Source: Hyperoodon ampullatus (Eukaryota; Chordata; Mammalia; Artiodactyla; Ziphiidae). Taken from it: a stretch of DNA of 64,000 bases. The translations under genes and the position numbers were made by a program. The notes below the pieces were generated by a model. That model ran no database searches and was not told where the DNA came from. It worked only from the letters and a program-made list of their open reading frames with translations. Location of the stretch: contig OX457058.1 in NCBI GenBank assembly GCA_949752795.1, positions 170,440,223 to 170,504,222 on the forward strand, written 5' to 3'. Shown in pieces: positions 25,829-38,362 of this stretch; position 1 is the first letter of the stretch; every line of letters starts with the position of its first letter.

Positions 25829-27595
25829 TGTTAGAGCTGTGTTTGGCCCAGTCTTACATTTGCCTTTTTCTCTTCATGTGGCTCCCTGTCACTTCCACAC
25901 CCCACCCCACCCCACTAAACCAATCCTAGCAACCTAGTATTGACCTTTTCCATATTTCCCTATGCTTGTAAAATTATTTCTAAACACATAAGACCACACA
26001 CACATGTATATATACATATACAAAATATTTTTGTCATTGTTTTAGGAAAACATAAGTTCAAAGCATACACAGTCTGCTCCAGCTTCTCTTTTAATACCTC
26101 ATGCAAATTGCTCCAGGTCCCCAGATAGCGTGCTAATTCACTATTTTTAATGAACTATTGAGAATGACCCATTACTATGAATTATCCACAATTTATTCAA
26201 CATTGAACATATATCCTTACATTATTAGTATAAGGATTCTCAGGAGTGGGATTCTGGGTCCACGGGGCATGTGTGTGTAATTTTAATACATTTTGCCAAG
26301 TTACTCCCTGAGAGGTTGTAGTAACTGCATGTCCACCAACCATGGGCGTGTGTACCCTCTTCCCTGCACAGGAAGAAGATGCCACCTGTTCAACATGAAT
26401 TCTGCACCCCCAGCCCCCATGGAGGGTGTAGAGCAGGTGGCACTGGGGCTCACACCCATCATGACGGGTCTCCTGGCTCACTCTGGGGAGAGAGCAGCAT
26501 CCACGCCCACAGCCCCCCCAGCTGCTGCTCAACTTGTCTGTCGGGGTCCCAAATCCTGGGTCACTTTATGTGAATGAAACTGTTCGTGTTCACCTGGGCC
26601 AGGTGCTTCTCTGGGGAAGTACCAGCTCATCTGCAACTCACCTTAAAGCATCAAGGTCGTGGGATTTGAGGAAATAAAAGACCAACTGGAGATCCAACGA
26701 GACACAGCCTCCTGGGGGTTCCAGCATATCCTCCTGGCTTCCAAATTGACCTTCTTCTCCCCACTGCAAGGTCATATTCTTTTCCCGTTGCCAACCCTGC
26801 TGGCCGCAGACCCACAGCAGACTTGGGGACGACACACTGACATAGACAATTTAACTGGTTCCCAAGACGTGTAAGGTCAAATGCCTATAATAAATCGCCT
26901 ATGACACTCACAGCTATTCTGCTTCTCTGAGGGAACCCTAATATTGTACACCACAATTATTCTCGATCCAGCTCTATGATAAAGCAAGCTTTGAGCCTTC
27001 AGGGTATATACTAAGACCAGCTGTTCCTACGGCCATCGCTTAGACAATGTCTGCTTAACTATAGATTGGAATTCACTGATGCAGTTTTACAGCAAGTCAA
27101 TTCTGCAGACATGTATTGAGCACCTACTGTGCGCTCTCTGTGAGGTCTGCCCTCACACTAGTAATAATCCTCTTTTAGAATGACAAAGAAAAAAGAAAAT
27201 CTTGAGATAAGGTAAAAAACAAAAAGTTTATGCTTGTAGTTGTAGCAACTTCATATTAGATTAATCCTCCAAGTGTTTTTAACGAAACTAGACCTTTCAT
27301 TGGGTGATAAAAATGACCCATGGGTGCCAGCAGTAATACATAACTTTTTTGTGTGTGTGTGATGATTTCCTAAGAGGCTAAGATCTAACTGATTGCCCAA
27401 TTCTGAGTTTCTTTAAAAAAAAAAAAAAAAGAATCTAGCATGCTAACATGGATCAGCATCTTTAGAATTTCAACAGTAGTTTAATTTATACCTAACATTT
27501 GGATTGGGAACTGCTTGAGAAGCATTCTTGTCACCTTTTTTAAAAATTAAAAAGTAAGACAGCAACCCCCTTGCCTATTCCATGAAGGTCTTAAA
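25829..27595. other. Gene-free stretch
   Basis: 26160-26400 resembles decayed L1 3' sequence (GAGTGGGATTCTGGGTCCAC). The rest is unassigned. A homopolymer A tract lies at 27416-27430. Confidence 0.5.
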
Positions 27596-27606
27596 ACATG
27601 CCTGTA

Positions 27607-27830
27607 GGGCTTCGCTGGTGGCGCAGCGGTTGAGAGTCCACCTGCCGATGCAGGGAACACGGGTTCGTGCCCCGGTCTGGGAGGATCCCACATGCCGCGG
27701 AGCGGCTGGGCCCGTGAGCCATGGCCGCTGAGCCTGCGCGTCCGGAGCCTGTGCTCCGCAACGGGAGAGGCCACAACAGTGAGAGACCCGCGTACCACAA
27801 AAAAACAAAAACAAACAAACAAAAAAGAAG
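27607..27830 (+). mobile_element. CHR-type SINE, short form
   Basis: Exact 11-bp duplication ACATGCCTGTA at 27596-27606 and 27831-27841. The tail is (AAAC)-rich rather than pure A. Confidence 0.93.
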
Positions 27831-27871
27831 ACATGCCTGTAAATTCTCTGATGCTCCTCCCATTAAAAGGC

Positions 27872-28242
27872 ATGTCTGATTGGCCTCCCCTTGACTATGC
27901 GCTGGCCTCTTTGACTCTCTTAGAAGAGACCCAGCTTGGCTTTGGAGGCTCATTCATAAGAGCAATACAGACTCTACCTGGCTCTGTCTCTTTCAGGCAT
28001 ATGCTTTGGAGCCCTGAGTCCCCAGAAGGACTCCAACCACCCAGAAGTCACTATGCAGGAGAAGCCACGTAGCGAGTCCTTCTGATGAGTCCAACCCCAG
28101 CTCCCCTCCCATCACAACTGTGTCATGTGAAAACCGCCCAGCTGAGCCTACTCAACCTCCACAAGCCTCGAGGTAATGACATGTTATTTTAAACCACTAA
28201 GTTTCAGTGTGGTTTGTTATATGGCAATAAATAACTGGAACA
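27872..28242 (+). mobile_element. Probable MaLR-type LTR fragment
   Basis: The end TTTTAAACCACTAAGTTTCA ... GGCAATAAATAACTGGAAC resembles the 3' terminus of MLT1-like LTRs. The 5' limit is not clear. Confidence 0.5.
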
Positions 28243-28940
28243 TTCTGGGTAGAGAAATAAATAGCAACGTCACCCTGCTCTCAGGACTCACAGTTTATAG
28301 GGAGACAGAATCACAGTTTCAATACCACATCAGGGCCCTATGGGGTGTATTCAAGGCTCAGAGGGCAACAGAGGCAACACTGACTTCCAGATTTGAATAC
28401 GGAGGGATCTCACGTCTTGTGGGGTTTTTTAAGCTCTTTTATTTAGCAACAGCTCTGTGTTCATAAATGTTAGCAGACTAAAGCACTCCTGAAGCACAGT
28501 GAATCCAGTGGGCTCCTGCGTCATCTGCAACAACCGGGTGGATGGTTATCAGCTTAGGATGGCACTTAAGGACCGACTCTCCTTACTATCCGATCCACAT
28601 GGCACTGTGCATTCTGAAAATGTGAACGTGGATTTCATTTGCCACAGAAACTCTTCCAGATACTGCAAACTTTCCTCATGGGAAGCTTAGAAGACAAATA
28701 TTTCCTACCTCCCAATTTGGCCTGTAGGAAGGAGACAGAAGAAATGCTATGGAGGATGGGCTCTAGGCCGAGCAATTTACATCATCTCATTTGATCACAG
28801 GTCAGTCCTGCCAGGCAGAGCCTGTTACAGTCATCGTCCAGAGACAGGAAGCAAGTCTCAAGGAGAAAACCATCTGCCCACGGTCAGCAAAAAGCACGGC
28901 TGGGATGTGAAAACAGATGTCCCTGCCCCAAACCTCTTTC

Positions 28941-29555
28941 TGTTATGGGTTAAACTGTGTCTCCCCAAGGGCTTTCCTGGCGGTCCAGTGGTTAAGACTC
29001 CACGCTCCCAATGCAGGGGGCATGGGTTCAATCCCTGGCTGGGGAACTAAGATCTCGCAGGCCGCACCGTGCGACCAAAACCAAAACAAAACAAAGAACA
29101 AAGAGCAAACTGTATTCCCCCCAAATGATATGTTGAGGTCTTAACCCCCAGGACCTCAGAATAGCAGGAAAAACATCATTGCAGATGTAATTAGTGAGGA
29201 TGAAATCACAATGGAATAGGACAGACCTCTAATCCAATAGGACCGGTGTCCTTATAAGAAAAGGAGAAGAGACACAGAGAGAAACACACAGGAGCGGAGG
29301 CCATGTGGTGATGGAGACAGAGATGGGAGGAATGCAGCTACAAGCCAAGGAATGCCGAGGATTGCCGGCCACCACCAGAAGCCAGGAGAGGCAAGGAAGG
29401 ATCCCCCCCTTAGAGCCACTGGAAAGAGCATGGCCCTGCCGACACCTAGATTTGGGACTTCCAGCCTCCAGATCTATACAAGAGAATACATTTCTGTTGT
29501 TTAAGCCACTCAATTTGTGGTACTTTCTTACAGGGACCCCAGGAAACTAATACAC
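28941..29555 (+). mobile_element. MaLR (MLT1-type) LTR interrupted by a SINE
   Basis: It starts TGTTATGGGTTAAACTGTG and continues through GTCTTAACCCCCAGGACCTC. It ends with the TTGTTTAAGCCACTCAATTT and ACTAATACACA block typical of MLT1-like LTRs. A CHR SINE at 28968-29105 splits it about 27 bases in. No internal retroviral genes are present. Confidence 0.8.
28968..29105 (+). mobile_element. CHR-related SINE, very short form, inside a MaLR LTR
   Basis: GGGCTTTCCTGGCGGTCCAG head, GGTTCAATCCC B box and an AAC-rich tail. A decayed duplication (AAACTGTGTCTCCCC / AAACTGTATTCCCC) flanks it. Confidence 0.87.
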
Positions 29556-30220
29556 ACCATGGTCCCCTAGAGTGCTGACCTCCAAAGGGGCTCACACGGG
29601 CCTGATTCTGATGATTTATCACGACCTTGACAATCTGAAGTAGCAGGGGCATGTTCTAGAGAAACTTGTAAAGGACTCGTTCTGTGCTCACATAAGGCCC
29701 AACAACCACAGATGCCATGTGGCCAGACTGAAAATGGTCTGGGATGGCCTGGGTGTCCGCATGTCAGGAAACTTTTTTAAGGAGCTGGGATTTTTTTGTT
29801 CCAGTGTGAACTATATCACAGGATTCTTATTTATCCAAAGAATTTTCCATGTAAATAAAGACATTTGCAAATTGACTTAGATTAATCAGGTGTGACTGCT
29901 GGATAAACAGAGGGGAAAACTCTGTCACTGAGATCCGGGCACTGGAACAACCAGGACCCTGTGCACAGGCTTGCAACAGAGGCAGCAGCAGAGGCAGAAC
30001 CGTGGTCCAGGAGAGAAGACGAAAACCAGAAAGGGAAAGAAACCCGACAATATGAAAACCATCTTGGGGTATAATCCCCAAAGAGGCAGCTGGACTCAAA
30101 GGTCACCCAGGAGACGTGAGTTTAAGTTATGGGCTCCCCAAACCCAAATCTGGGGGATTTCTACCTTCTGGCCTGCCCCTACGCCTCCCACCCCCTTCTC
30201 ACCCCATCTCCATGCACAAA

Positions 30221-30345
30221 CAGACACACACACACACATACACACGCACAGAAATATACCAGAGTCACACGCACACACACACGGAAACATACACAGAGTC
30301 ACACACACGCACACACGGAAACATACACAGTCACACACACATACA
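30221..30345. repeat. Compound CA-rich microsatellite
   Basis: Imperfect (CA)n tracts broken by GAAACATACACAGAGTCA modules that recur about three times, so this is a short CA-based minisatellite. Confidence 0.88.
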
Positions 30346-30675
30346 CCCTCGGGCACAGGGTTTTTAGAGACTGTGTTGCATGTATTCACCACTCAGTCCC
30401 TCGGCTAAGTGCTCTCAGCGGTACTATTATCTCATTTTCTTCTCACAGCAACCCTTTAAGGCAGTTGTTGCTAATCCCATTTTGCAGACAGGAATACGGA
30501 GCCCCAGAGATATTAAATGTCTGGTACAAGTTTCCACAGTCGGCAAGCAGCCCAGCAGGGATGCTAATCCCTCCCCTGAGTCCAGATCCGGGTCCCCGCC
30601 TTTCCCACCAAAATACACAAACCCACGTTGATTCCATCCACACTGTTTCAGGTGCTAAGAATAAAGCAATGAACA

Positions 30676-30881
30676 GGGCTTCCCTGGTGGCACAGTGGTT
30701 GAGAGTCCGCCTGCCGATGCAGGGGACACGGGTTCGTGCCCCGGTCCGGGAGGATCCCACATGCCACGGAGCGGCTGGGCCCGTGAGCCATGGCCGCTGA
30801 GCCTGCGCGTCCGGAGCCTGTGCTCCGCAATGGGAGAGGCCACGACAGTGAGAGGCCCGCGTACCGCAAAAAAAAAAAAAA
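30676..30881 (+). mobile_element. CHR-type SINE, short form
   Basis: Exact 13-bp duplication AAAGCAATGAACA at 30663-30675 and 30882-30894. The tail is pure A. Low divergence. Confidence 0.94.
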
Positions 30882-30954
30882 AAAGCAATGAACAAACCAG
30901 ACCAAGGCCTTGGGCGGTGGGGGAAATGGAGAAATGTTGGTCAAAGGTACAAAC

Positions 30955-31548
30955 TTCCAGTTATAAGATGAATAAATTCTGCGTATGTGATGTGCTACAG
31001 CTAACAACACTGCATCACATACCTGCTGACTATAGCTAACACTGAATTGCATATTTCAAAGTTTCTGTGAGAGTAGATCTCAAATATCCTCACCACAAAA
31101 CCGAAAGGGTAATTAAGTGTCGGGATGGAGGTGTTAGCTAATGCTGTGGGGCAATCATTTTGCGATACATAAATGTATAAAATCAACACACCGTAGACCT
31201 TAAACTTACACAGTGTTATAGGTCAATTATATCTCATTAAAGATGGGGGAAAAAAACAATACGTATTGTATGATTCCATCTATATTAAATGTCCAAAAAA
31301 GTCTAAAGAGATAGAAAGTAGATTACTGTTTGATTAAGGCTGGGAGTGGAAATGGGGAATGACTGCAGATGGGCACAAGAATTCTTTTGGGGATGATGGA
31401 AATGTTCTAAAATTAGATCGTGGCGATGGTGGCACCAATCTGTAAATATGCTAAAAATAGTAAGTATATAATTAAGTACATAATTCATATACTTAAAATG
31501 AGTGTATTTTATAAGATGTAAACTATACCTCAATAAAGCCGTTAATAA
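30955..31548 (+). mobile_element. Two old LINE-1 3' end fragments in tandem
   Basis: 30955-31235 has the GATGAATAAATTCTGCGTATG type L1 3' end. 31260-31548 has another 3' end, with GGGATGATGGAAATGTTCTA and ACTATACCTCAATAAAG. They may be one rearranged element or two insertions. Confidence 0.65.
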
Positions 31549-32111
31549 CAACAACAAAACCGAAACAGACCGGACCCCACCCTCGGGGAACTCACGTTGC
31601 TCACCATCCAGGAGGGCCTATTCCTTTCCATGTGGGTCATCTGCTTCCTCCAGGACGGAACGTGAATGTGCACAGGCATCCCTGGGGGTCTAGCACCTGA
31701 ATCTGTGGGCCTCAGGTCGGGGTGCATTTCTATCAAGCTCCCAGGTGAGTCCAATGCTGCTGGCCCATGGACCACATCTTGAGAAGCAAGGCTGCACTAC
31801 ATCTTAGAGAGGAGAGAAAAGGGTATATTTCATGCCCCATATCAGTTGTTGACTCTTTTTTGGCAGATCAGCCCTGGCTACCTGACTGGTGAGTCTGGGA
31901 AGGGGACTGGCTAGCAGGATGGGCGGTTCCCCATGGGACCACCTGCTTCACTCCTCTGGCTCAACCCCACATGCCCTGTGACCCCCACCCCGGGAAGTGC
32001 TTCCTTCCAGGGTGCAGTCTTAGGGAGCCAACAGCCCATAGATGGAGGCCACGTTCTCAATATCAGCCTCATCTGTATGTCAATTTTCCACCTGCTTTAT
32101 TTCTGTAATTT

Positions 32112-32335
32112 CTTTTTTTTTTAATTTTTAAATTTTTTTTTTTGCGGTATGCGGGCCTCTCACTGTTGTGGCCTCTCCTGTTGCGGAGCACAGGCTCCGG
32201 ACGCGCAGGCTCAGTGGCCATGGCTCACGGGCCCAGCCACTCCGCGGCATGTGGGATCTTCCCAGACCGGGGCACGAACCCATGTCCCCTGCATCGGCAG
32301 GCGGACTCTCAACCACTGCGCCACCAGGGAAGCCC
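32112..32335 (-). mobile_element. CHR-type SINE, short form
   Basis: Antisense copy with a T-rich left end. Duplication TATTTCTGYAATTT at 32098-32111 and 32336-32349, one mismatch. Confidence 0.93.
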
Positions 32336-33943
32336 TATTTCTGCAATTTTTTAATTAGTTCCAATCAGGAACAGGGAAGAGTTACTAGGCTGAATCATGT
32401 GAAATTGCCAACTGAACAGGTCAGTAGGTTATTGACAATTTGGTACAGTTCAGGCTAATGTTTATTGGGCACCCTCATATTCTAACACCACATACCAGTG
32501 GTTTTCAAACTCAGGTCATATCAAAATCACCTGGGAATTTGGAAAAACCACAAAGGCCCAGGGCTCATCTTACTTCAGCTCACTTGAGCCTCTGTGTCCT
32601 TCATCAGCCCTGTAGACGAGGCTACATACACCAAAGTTTGAGATGCCCCGTGACACGGCAAGCACGATGCTGAGTTCTCTGCTTATTTCATTGAATCTCT
32701 GGGACGACCCATCATGTCTGTGCCTGAGTCTGCTCCTATGGACTCTCACGAGCAAATTGTTACATTTTTGGAAGTTTTGTGAGTTGTCTGTTAAACATAG
32801 TTGTTATTAAAAATTAAAGTATATGAACTTACAATTAATTATATTAAAAGCATAGGTAATACGTACTCAAAACTCATCACTTCCTAATTATTTTTACTAC
32901 ATTTTACTATCACCTATGCTTTGGGAGCTACTGACAAACATTGTATCAGTATGTTGGAAATGATATATCATGGTGTGTGGCTGTAGTCTCTTCCCAGCTC
33001 TGCCTTCCCTGGCTTCATGCTGGTGGTTTGAAATCATCCATGATGAGAGTGTTTATACCGTGGAAGCTGGCAAACACTACAAATCGGGCATTACTTCCCC
33101 AGATCAGACCCTCGACGTCCCCATTTCACAGATGAGGAAACTGAGGTTTGGAGATTAAATGACTTTCCCATGATCTCAGGGCCCCAGTCTGAACTCAGAC
33201 ACTGACTCAGGAGCCCAAGTTTTTAACCAATGGGCATATTGTGCTTTTTCTTTGTATCTTTCCTAGGCTTGTGGCATGAATCTCCACCCACCTTCCTGGA
33301 AAGCACATCCCCCTCCCCAACAACTGGCCGCTCCCAGGACCCCACCCCCTCTTCCCCAGCAGCCTAAAAAGGAGGCCAAAATAATGCTCCACCAGCAGGG
33401 CCCATGGCCTCTGAGAGGTCAGGTATGTCAGCAGAGTCAGGAGTGGCTTTGTTGCCCAAGCCCAGACTCCTGTAGGGTCTCCCCACCAGTGGATGTCCGT
33501 ACAGTGTAAGTGGGATAAATTAAATTGGGTGGGTGCTCTTGGTGAAAAAAGTCATACAGAGATGGCAGAGTCTGGAGGTAAGAGGAAGGCCAGAGGAGTT
33601 TTGCCTCACAGGTCGGGGAGGTTGAGAAGATGCATGTTGAGAGAGGAGAAGCGGGGAGACGGGAGGGGTGTTGCTTTCAGCCCACCCCCACCCAGCAGTG
33701 GTCCCTTGGCCCCTCGAAGGAACCTGGAAGGAGAGAGGACGGAAAGCCCACAGTGGGGGGACAGGCAGTGTGAGAGGTCCAGGCTGGTTTCCCCTCACCC
33801 TTCTCTCTCATGTTCTCTCCAAAATGTTGGGTTCCTAATGATTCTACCTCCAAGTGCCACTGCCACTCAGTCCCCAGAGGAGGAAATACTTGAGACAAAG
33901 ACTCCCTTGAATGATTCTCGTTTTGTTTTAAAAAAGAGAATGG

Positions 33944-34250
33944 GGACTTCCCTGGTGGCGCAGTGGTTAAGAATCTGCCTGCCAATGCAGGCGACACGGG
34001 TTCCAGCCCTGGTCTGGAAGATGCCACAGGCCGCGGAGCAACTAAGCCCTTGCGCCACAACTACTGAGCCCGCATGCCACAACTACTGAAGCCCACACGC
34101 CTAGAGCCCGTGCTCCGCAACAAGAGAAGCCACCGCAATGAGAAGCCCGTGCACCACGACGAAGAGTAGCCCCCGTGCTGCAACTAGAGAAAGCCCATGC
34201 ATAGTAATGAAGACCCAACACAGTCAAAATAAATAAATAAATAAATAAAA
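33944..34250 (+). mobile_element. CHR-type SINE, long form
   Basis: Head GGGGACTTCCCTGGTGGCG, complete long body, AAATAA-repeat tail. No convincing duplication found, so the right edge is approximate. Confidence 0.9.
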
Positions 34251-34609
34251 AGAAAAACAGTGAATGTAGGGAAAAAAAGGAAAAAGGAGAGAAAACTGAG
34301 GTCACAACCCGTTTATGACATAGTGTTGACAGCAGGATTCAGGGTGTTTTATTGTCTTTTTTTTGGCACTGGCTTTCCCTTTGTTTTCCGGCAATAATAC
34401 TGTACATTTTTTATAATGATGAGGAAACAAGTTATCTTTTAGGACGAAGGAGGAAGGGGAAGAAAACAGCAGAAGAAATCATCACAGCAATTATACAATT
34501 ATGTAATTACGGGGCAAAAAATACTTTCACATTAAAGAATACATTGCTTTCTCCCAATAGCCCTGCAAGGAAGAAGCACAGACATTGTTAATTCAATGTT
34601 TAAAATGGG

Positions 34610-35190
34610 GGAAGATGCTTATTCACCATAATTAAGATATGGAATCAACCTAAGTGTGTGTCAATGGATAAAGAAAATGTGGTATGTATATATTAATACA
34701 ATGGAATATTATTCACCCTTAAAAAAAGGAGATTCTGCCATTTAGGACAACCTTGATAAGCCTGAAGGACATTATGCTTAGTGAAATGGGACAGACACAG
34801 ACAAATAGTGCATGATTTCACTTAGAAGTGGAATCTGAAAAAGTCAAACTCAAAGAAGCAGAGAGTAGAATGGTGGCTGCCAGGCACTGAGGGTAGGAGG
34901 GGGATGGGGAGATGTTAGCCGTAGGGTACAAAGTTTCAGTTATGCAGGATGAATAAGTTCTGGAGATTTAATGTACAGCATGGTGACTATAGCGAATAAT
35001 ACTGTATTGTGCACGGGAAATTTGCTAAGAGAGTAGATCACATATGTTCTCGCCACACCAAAAAAAAAAAAGTTAACAATGTGAGGTGATGGATGTATGA
35101 ATTCGCTTGATTGTAGTAATTATTTTACAACATATTTGTATATCAAAATATTACATTGTACACATTAAATATAGTTACAATTTTTATTTG
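34610..35190 (+). mobile_element. Old LINE-1 3' fragment
   Basis: It carries L1 3' end landmarks, such as the TATGGAATCAACCTAAGTG segment, ACAATGGAATATTATTCA, and the TATGCAGGATGAATAAGTTC type 3' UTR, with many substitutions. Edges are approximate. Confidence 0.75.
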
Positions 35191-35758
35191 CCGATAAAGC
35201 TGGAAAAAATAGGGAAGCTGAGGGCTGGGGGCTGTTGACGTTTCCAAGGTCAAAGAGAGAGTCCAAAGCAGAGTCAGGATCTGTGGCTTGAAGTCTCTCA
35301 GCTCTAAATCCAGTACTCCTACCACTGCGTTGGGGGCACTCTCTGTACGAGTGACATCTATGGGATGTCTGTCCATCCAAAACAACCTCCCCTTACCTCC
35401 CCAGATTCAGAGGGGGGATGCTCTTGACCATGTAGAATGAAGCATTTCTGTGCCCTGACCATGGATTCTTTGTGGGGAAGGGGGAGCACATCCAACTCAT
35501 TTAGGGCTGATCAGAGTTCCTTCCCTTAGAATCTGGAGTTGAGGCATGGAGAAATAGAGAGAGTGATGAGAGACAGAGAAAGAAGGAATGAGACCTTGTT
35601 CATGTGGCTGGTAATCATGGTTTGCCCTATGACATGGGGAACAGAGAACGTAGGTCTGCAGGCACATAAAAATAAAGCAGAGACACAAAAAGGAATGGAG
35701 ATGAGAGATGAAGGGAGAATCTGACTGACCTTCTAAGGCCTTCATCAAGCTTAGCTCT

Positions 35759-35875
35759 GTGCTCACTTTGGCGGCACATATACTAAAAGTGGAACAATAC
35801 AGAGAAGATTAGCATGACCCCTGCACAAGGATGATATGCAAATTTGTGAAGCATTCCATATTAAAAAAAAAAAAA
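35759..35875 (+). pseudogene. U6 spliceosomal snRNA retropseudogene
   Basis: 104 bases align end to end with U6 snRNA: GTGCTC start, the CACATATACTAAAA block, AGAGAAGATTAGCATG, and the GTTCCATATT-like end. About 11 substitutions are visible, mostly C-to-T or G-to-A. A pure A tail follows at once, and a near-perfect flanking duplication (AAGCTTAGCT at 35747-35756, AAGCTTACCT at 35875-35884) shows L1-mediated insertion of a reverse-transcribed copy. It lacks the distal and proximal Pol III promoter elements of real U6 genes. Confidence 0.93.
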
Positions 35876-36584
35876 AGCTTACCTGTGTTCCTGCCCTACA
35901 TCCTTATAATAAGTGCCGTCTTTTGTTTTTGTTTTTGTTTTAAATTAAGGTAGGTTGAGTTGATATCTGTTTCTTGCAGCCAAAAGATTGCAAACTAACA
36001 ATTCATTACTGCATGGATGTACCTTCCTCACACTGACTTTGAAACTTTTTAATTTTCTAGGAGGTCTATCTTCACTTTAAGTATTTACCGTTATTTGTCG
36101 TGGAACAACCAATAGCAAATATAATATTTGTCAGTGGAACCCAGAAGCAATCCCTTTAAAGAAGAAAACAAGGATGCCTGCCACCAACACCATTACATTC
36201 ACTATTTTCTGGAGGACTTGGTGCATGCAATAAGGTAAGGAAAAGAAATAAGAGAAACAAATGTAGGAAAAGAACAGGCAAAATTATTATAGTTTCAGAT
36301 AATACGATTATCCACCTAGTAAATCCACTGAATATCATGCTGAACCAGTAAGAGTTTGATAAAGTGGTTGGATATGATATAAAAAAAACAAAAATTAATT
36401 ATTTCTCTGTAGGCCAAAAAAACAAACGATTGTAATGTGTAATGGAAAAAAGATCTCACTAACACAATGAGAACTGTAAAATACCTAGGAATAAACCTAA
36501 TGAGCATTGTGCAATTTATATGCAAAACGCCATAAAACTTTACTAAAAAACAAAAAAGAAGAACTAGCTAAATACAAGGTATAC

Positions 36585-37058
36585 CCTGAGGTCAACTGCA
36601 TGACTGGCCCCAATTCTTCATCTCTGTCTGAATCCATTCCTTACCTTGGCCTCCTTGTGGGCAGAGTCTATTCCTCCATCCCTTGATTCTAGGCTAAACC
36701 ATGTGACTTGCTTTGGCCAACAGCATGTAAGCAGAAGTAACAGTGTGCAATTTGGAGCCTAGGTCTTAAGAGACTTCTGCTTGCTTTCCTGAATCTCTCC
36801 CATTGCCATGAAAGAAGCTTATCCCAGACCTGATGCCCAAAAGGAATAAAAAGGGAGCTGACCTAAGCCCCATCTTCAGTGAGGAGCTAAGCCCAACCAG
36901 ATATATCTGTAACTTGAAGGGGAGCTACCCAGACAAGCCCAGCCCAGATCTGCCATGTCCAGCCAACTTATGGACTTGTGACCAATAATAAATAGATGTG
37001 TTTTAAGCCCACTGAGTTTCGGGATGCTTTGTTAGACAGCAAGAGGTAACTGATACAC
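36585..37058 (+). mobile_element. MaLR-type LTR inside an old L1
   Basis: The 3' end TGTGTTTTAAGCCCACTGAG ... GGTAACTGATACA is the conserved terminal block of MLT1-like LTRs. An AATAAATAG polyadenylation-like sequence precedes it. The start is approximate. Confidence 0.65.
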
Positions 37059-37353
37059 CCATATACCTGGATGGTGATACTCAATATTGTAAAGATGAAT
37101 TCTCTGCAAATTAATCTATAAAGTTCAGTGTGATTCCAATCAAAATACCAACAGATATTTACTTCTCTGGGATTTAAAAATTAAATGGCAAAACAAAATT
37201 AGCTGCTAAATTTATGGAGGGAAAAAAACTAACGGAGGAGAACAAGATATTACCCCATCAGATATTAAGAGGTACCATAAAACTAGGCTAGTTACACAAC
37301 ATGGTAACAGACAAATGAACCAATGGAACACAACCAAGGGGGAAATGATACAT

Positions 37354-37357
37354 AGAT

Positions 37358-37407
<50 letters not shown>

Positions 37408-37408
37408 G
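37354..37408. repeat. (GATA)n microsatellite
   Basis: About 12 GATA units, nearly perfect, within a decayed L1. Tetranucleotide tracts of this length are usually polymorphic. Confidence 0.93.
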
Positions 37409-38362
37409 GATAGGATGTCACAGAAAAATAGAGATAATGCTACATTACAAATCAGTGGTGGGAGGTGATTGATTATATAGTAAATAGCATTGAAACAACT
37501 ATTACTTTGAAAAATGTAAAAGTAAACTCTTACATCACCCTAAAATAAATTCCAGATGGATTAAAGACCGACATGCAATCAATCAAACTATAAAAGTACT
37601 AGAAAAAAGTACAGACAACTCGTGTCATAATCTTGGGGTAGAGCAGGCCCTTCTAAGCAAGACAGAGGCTGGAAGCCTTTGAGACATAGATTCACAAATT
37701 TTACTCCATAAAGAGTAAACGTTCTATACAGCAAAAGACCACAGATAAAGTGGAAATACAAATGACAGCTTGAGAGAAAATATTTGGAACACACATAAAG
37801 GCCAGAGGTTGCCCTGACTGACTTAAAGCTCTGACAGTAAAGGGCCAACTGTCCCATCAAAAAATGGGGAAGGGTATGAACAGGCAATTCATGTAAGAGA
37901 GAAGAAATGCCAACAAGCAGTAAAAAACATGCCAACCTCTCTATTAGAGAGAGACAGGCTGTGCCAGGCTGTCGTCACCCCCACCTCTCAGCCTGGCCCA
38001 GCTAAGACTGACACCTGCAGGGGGGCAGTGTGACTAGCCAGCAACTCCTCCTGCAGGATCCTGTCCCCCAGGGGGAAGGGCAAATAGGAGCCTTGCACAG
38101 TGGTCTGTGAGTGTCAGCTGTGACAGTTAAAGGTCAGAGATGGCTTCCTAAGTAGCAATAAGGAGATAGGTCAAGAAATCAGGCACACTGGTTCCCACTG
38201 AGAGCAGGAGACTGAGCTACATGACACATGGAGAAGTTCATGAGTTGTTCACGATGCATTGTTTAATGAAAACACACATACCCGTTCAGAGAGAGAGAGA
38301 GAGAGATGGCCTGGGACTTCCAAACTTTAAACAGTGGTTCTCCCTCAAGAAAAGCATTAAAT

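Larger units (their letters stand above)
36230..37960 (+). mobile_element. Degenerate LINE-1 ORF2 fragment, interrupted by an LTR
   Basis: Both 36230-36580 and 37060-37960 resemble decayed L1 ORF2 coding sequence: ATACCTAGGAATAAACCTAA near 36480 and GTGTGATTCCAATCAAAATACC near 37125 are classic ORF2 segments. No open frame survives. The LTR at 36585-37058 lies between the halves and a GATA microsatellite sits inside the second half. Confidence 0.7.

Noticed and set aside
30221..30345. Possible CRISPR-like repeat-spacer array
   Set aside because: Spacing modules are imperfect CA repeats with short GAAACATACA insertions, without palindromic repeats or unique spacers; eukaryotic simple repeat.
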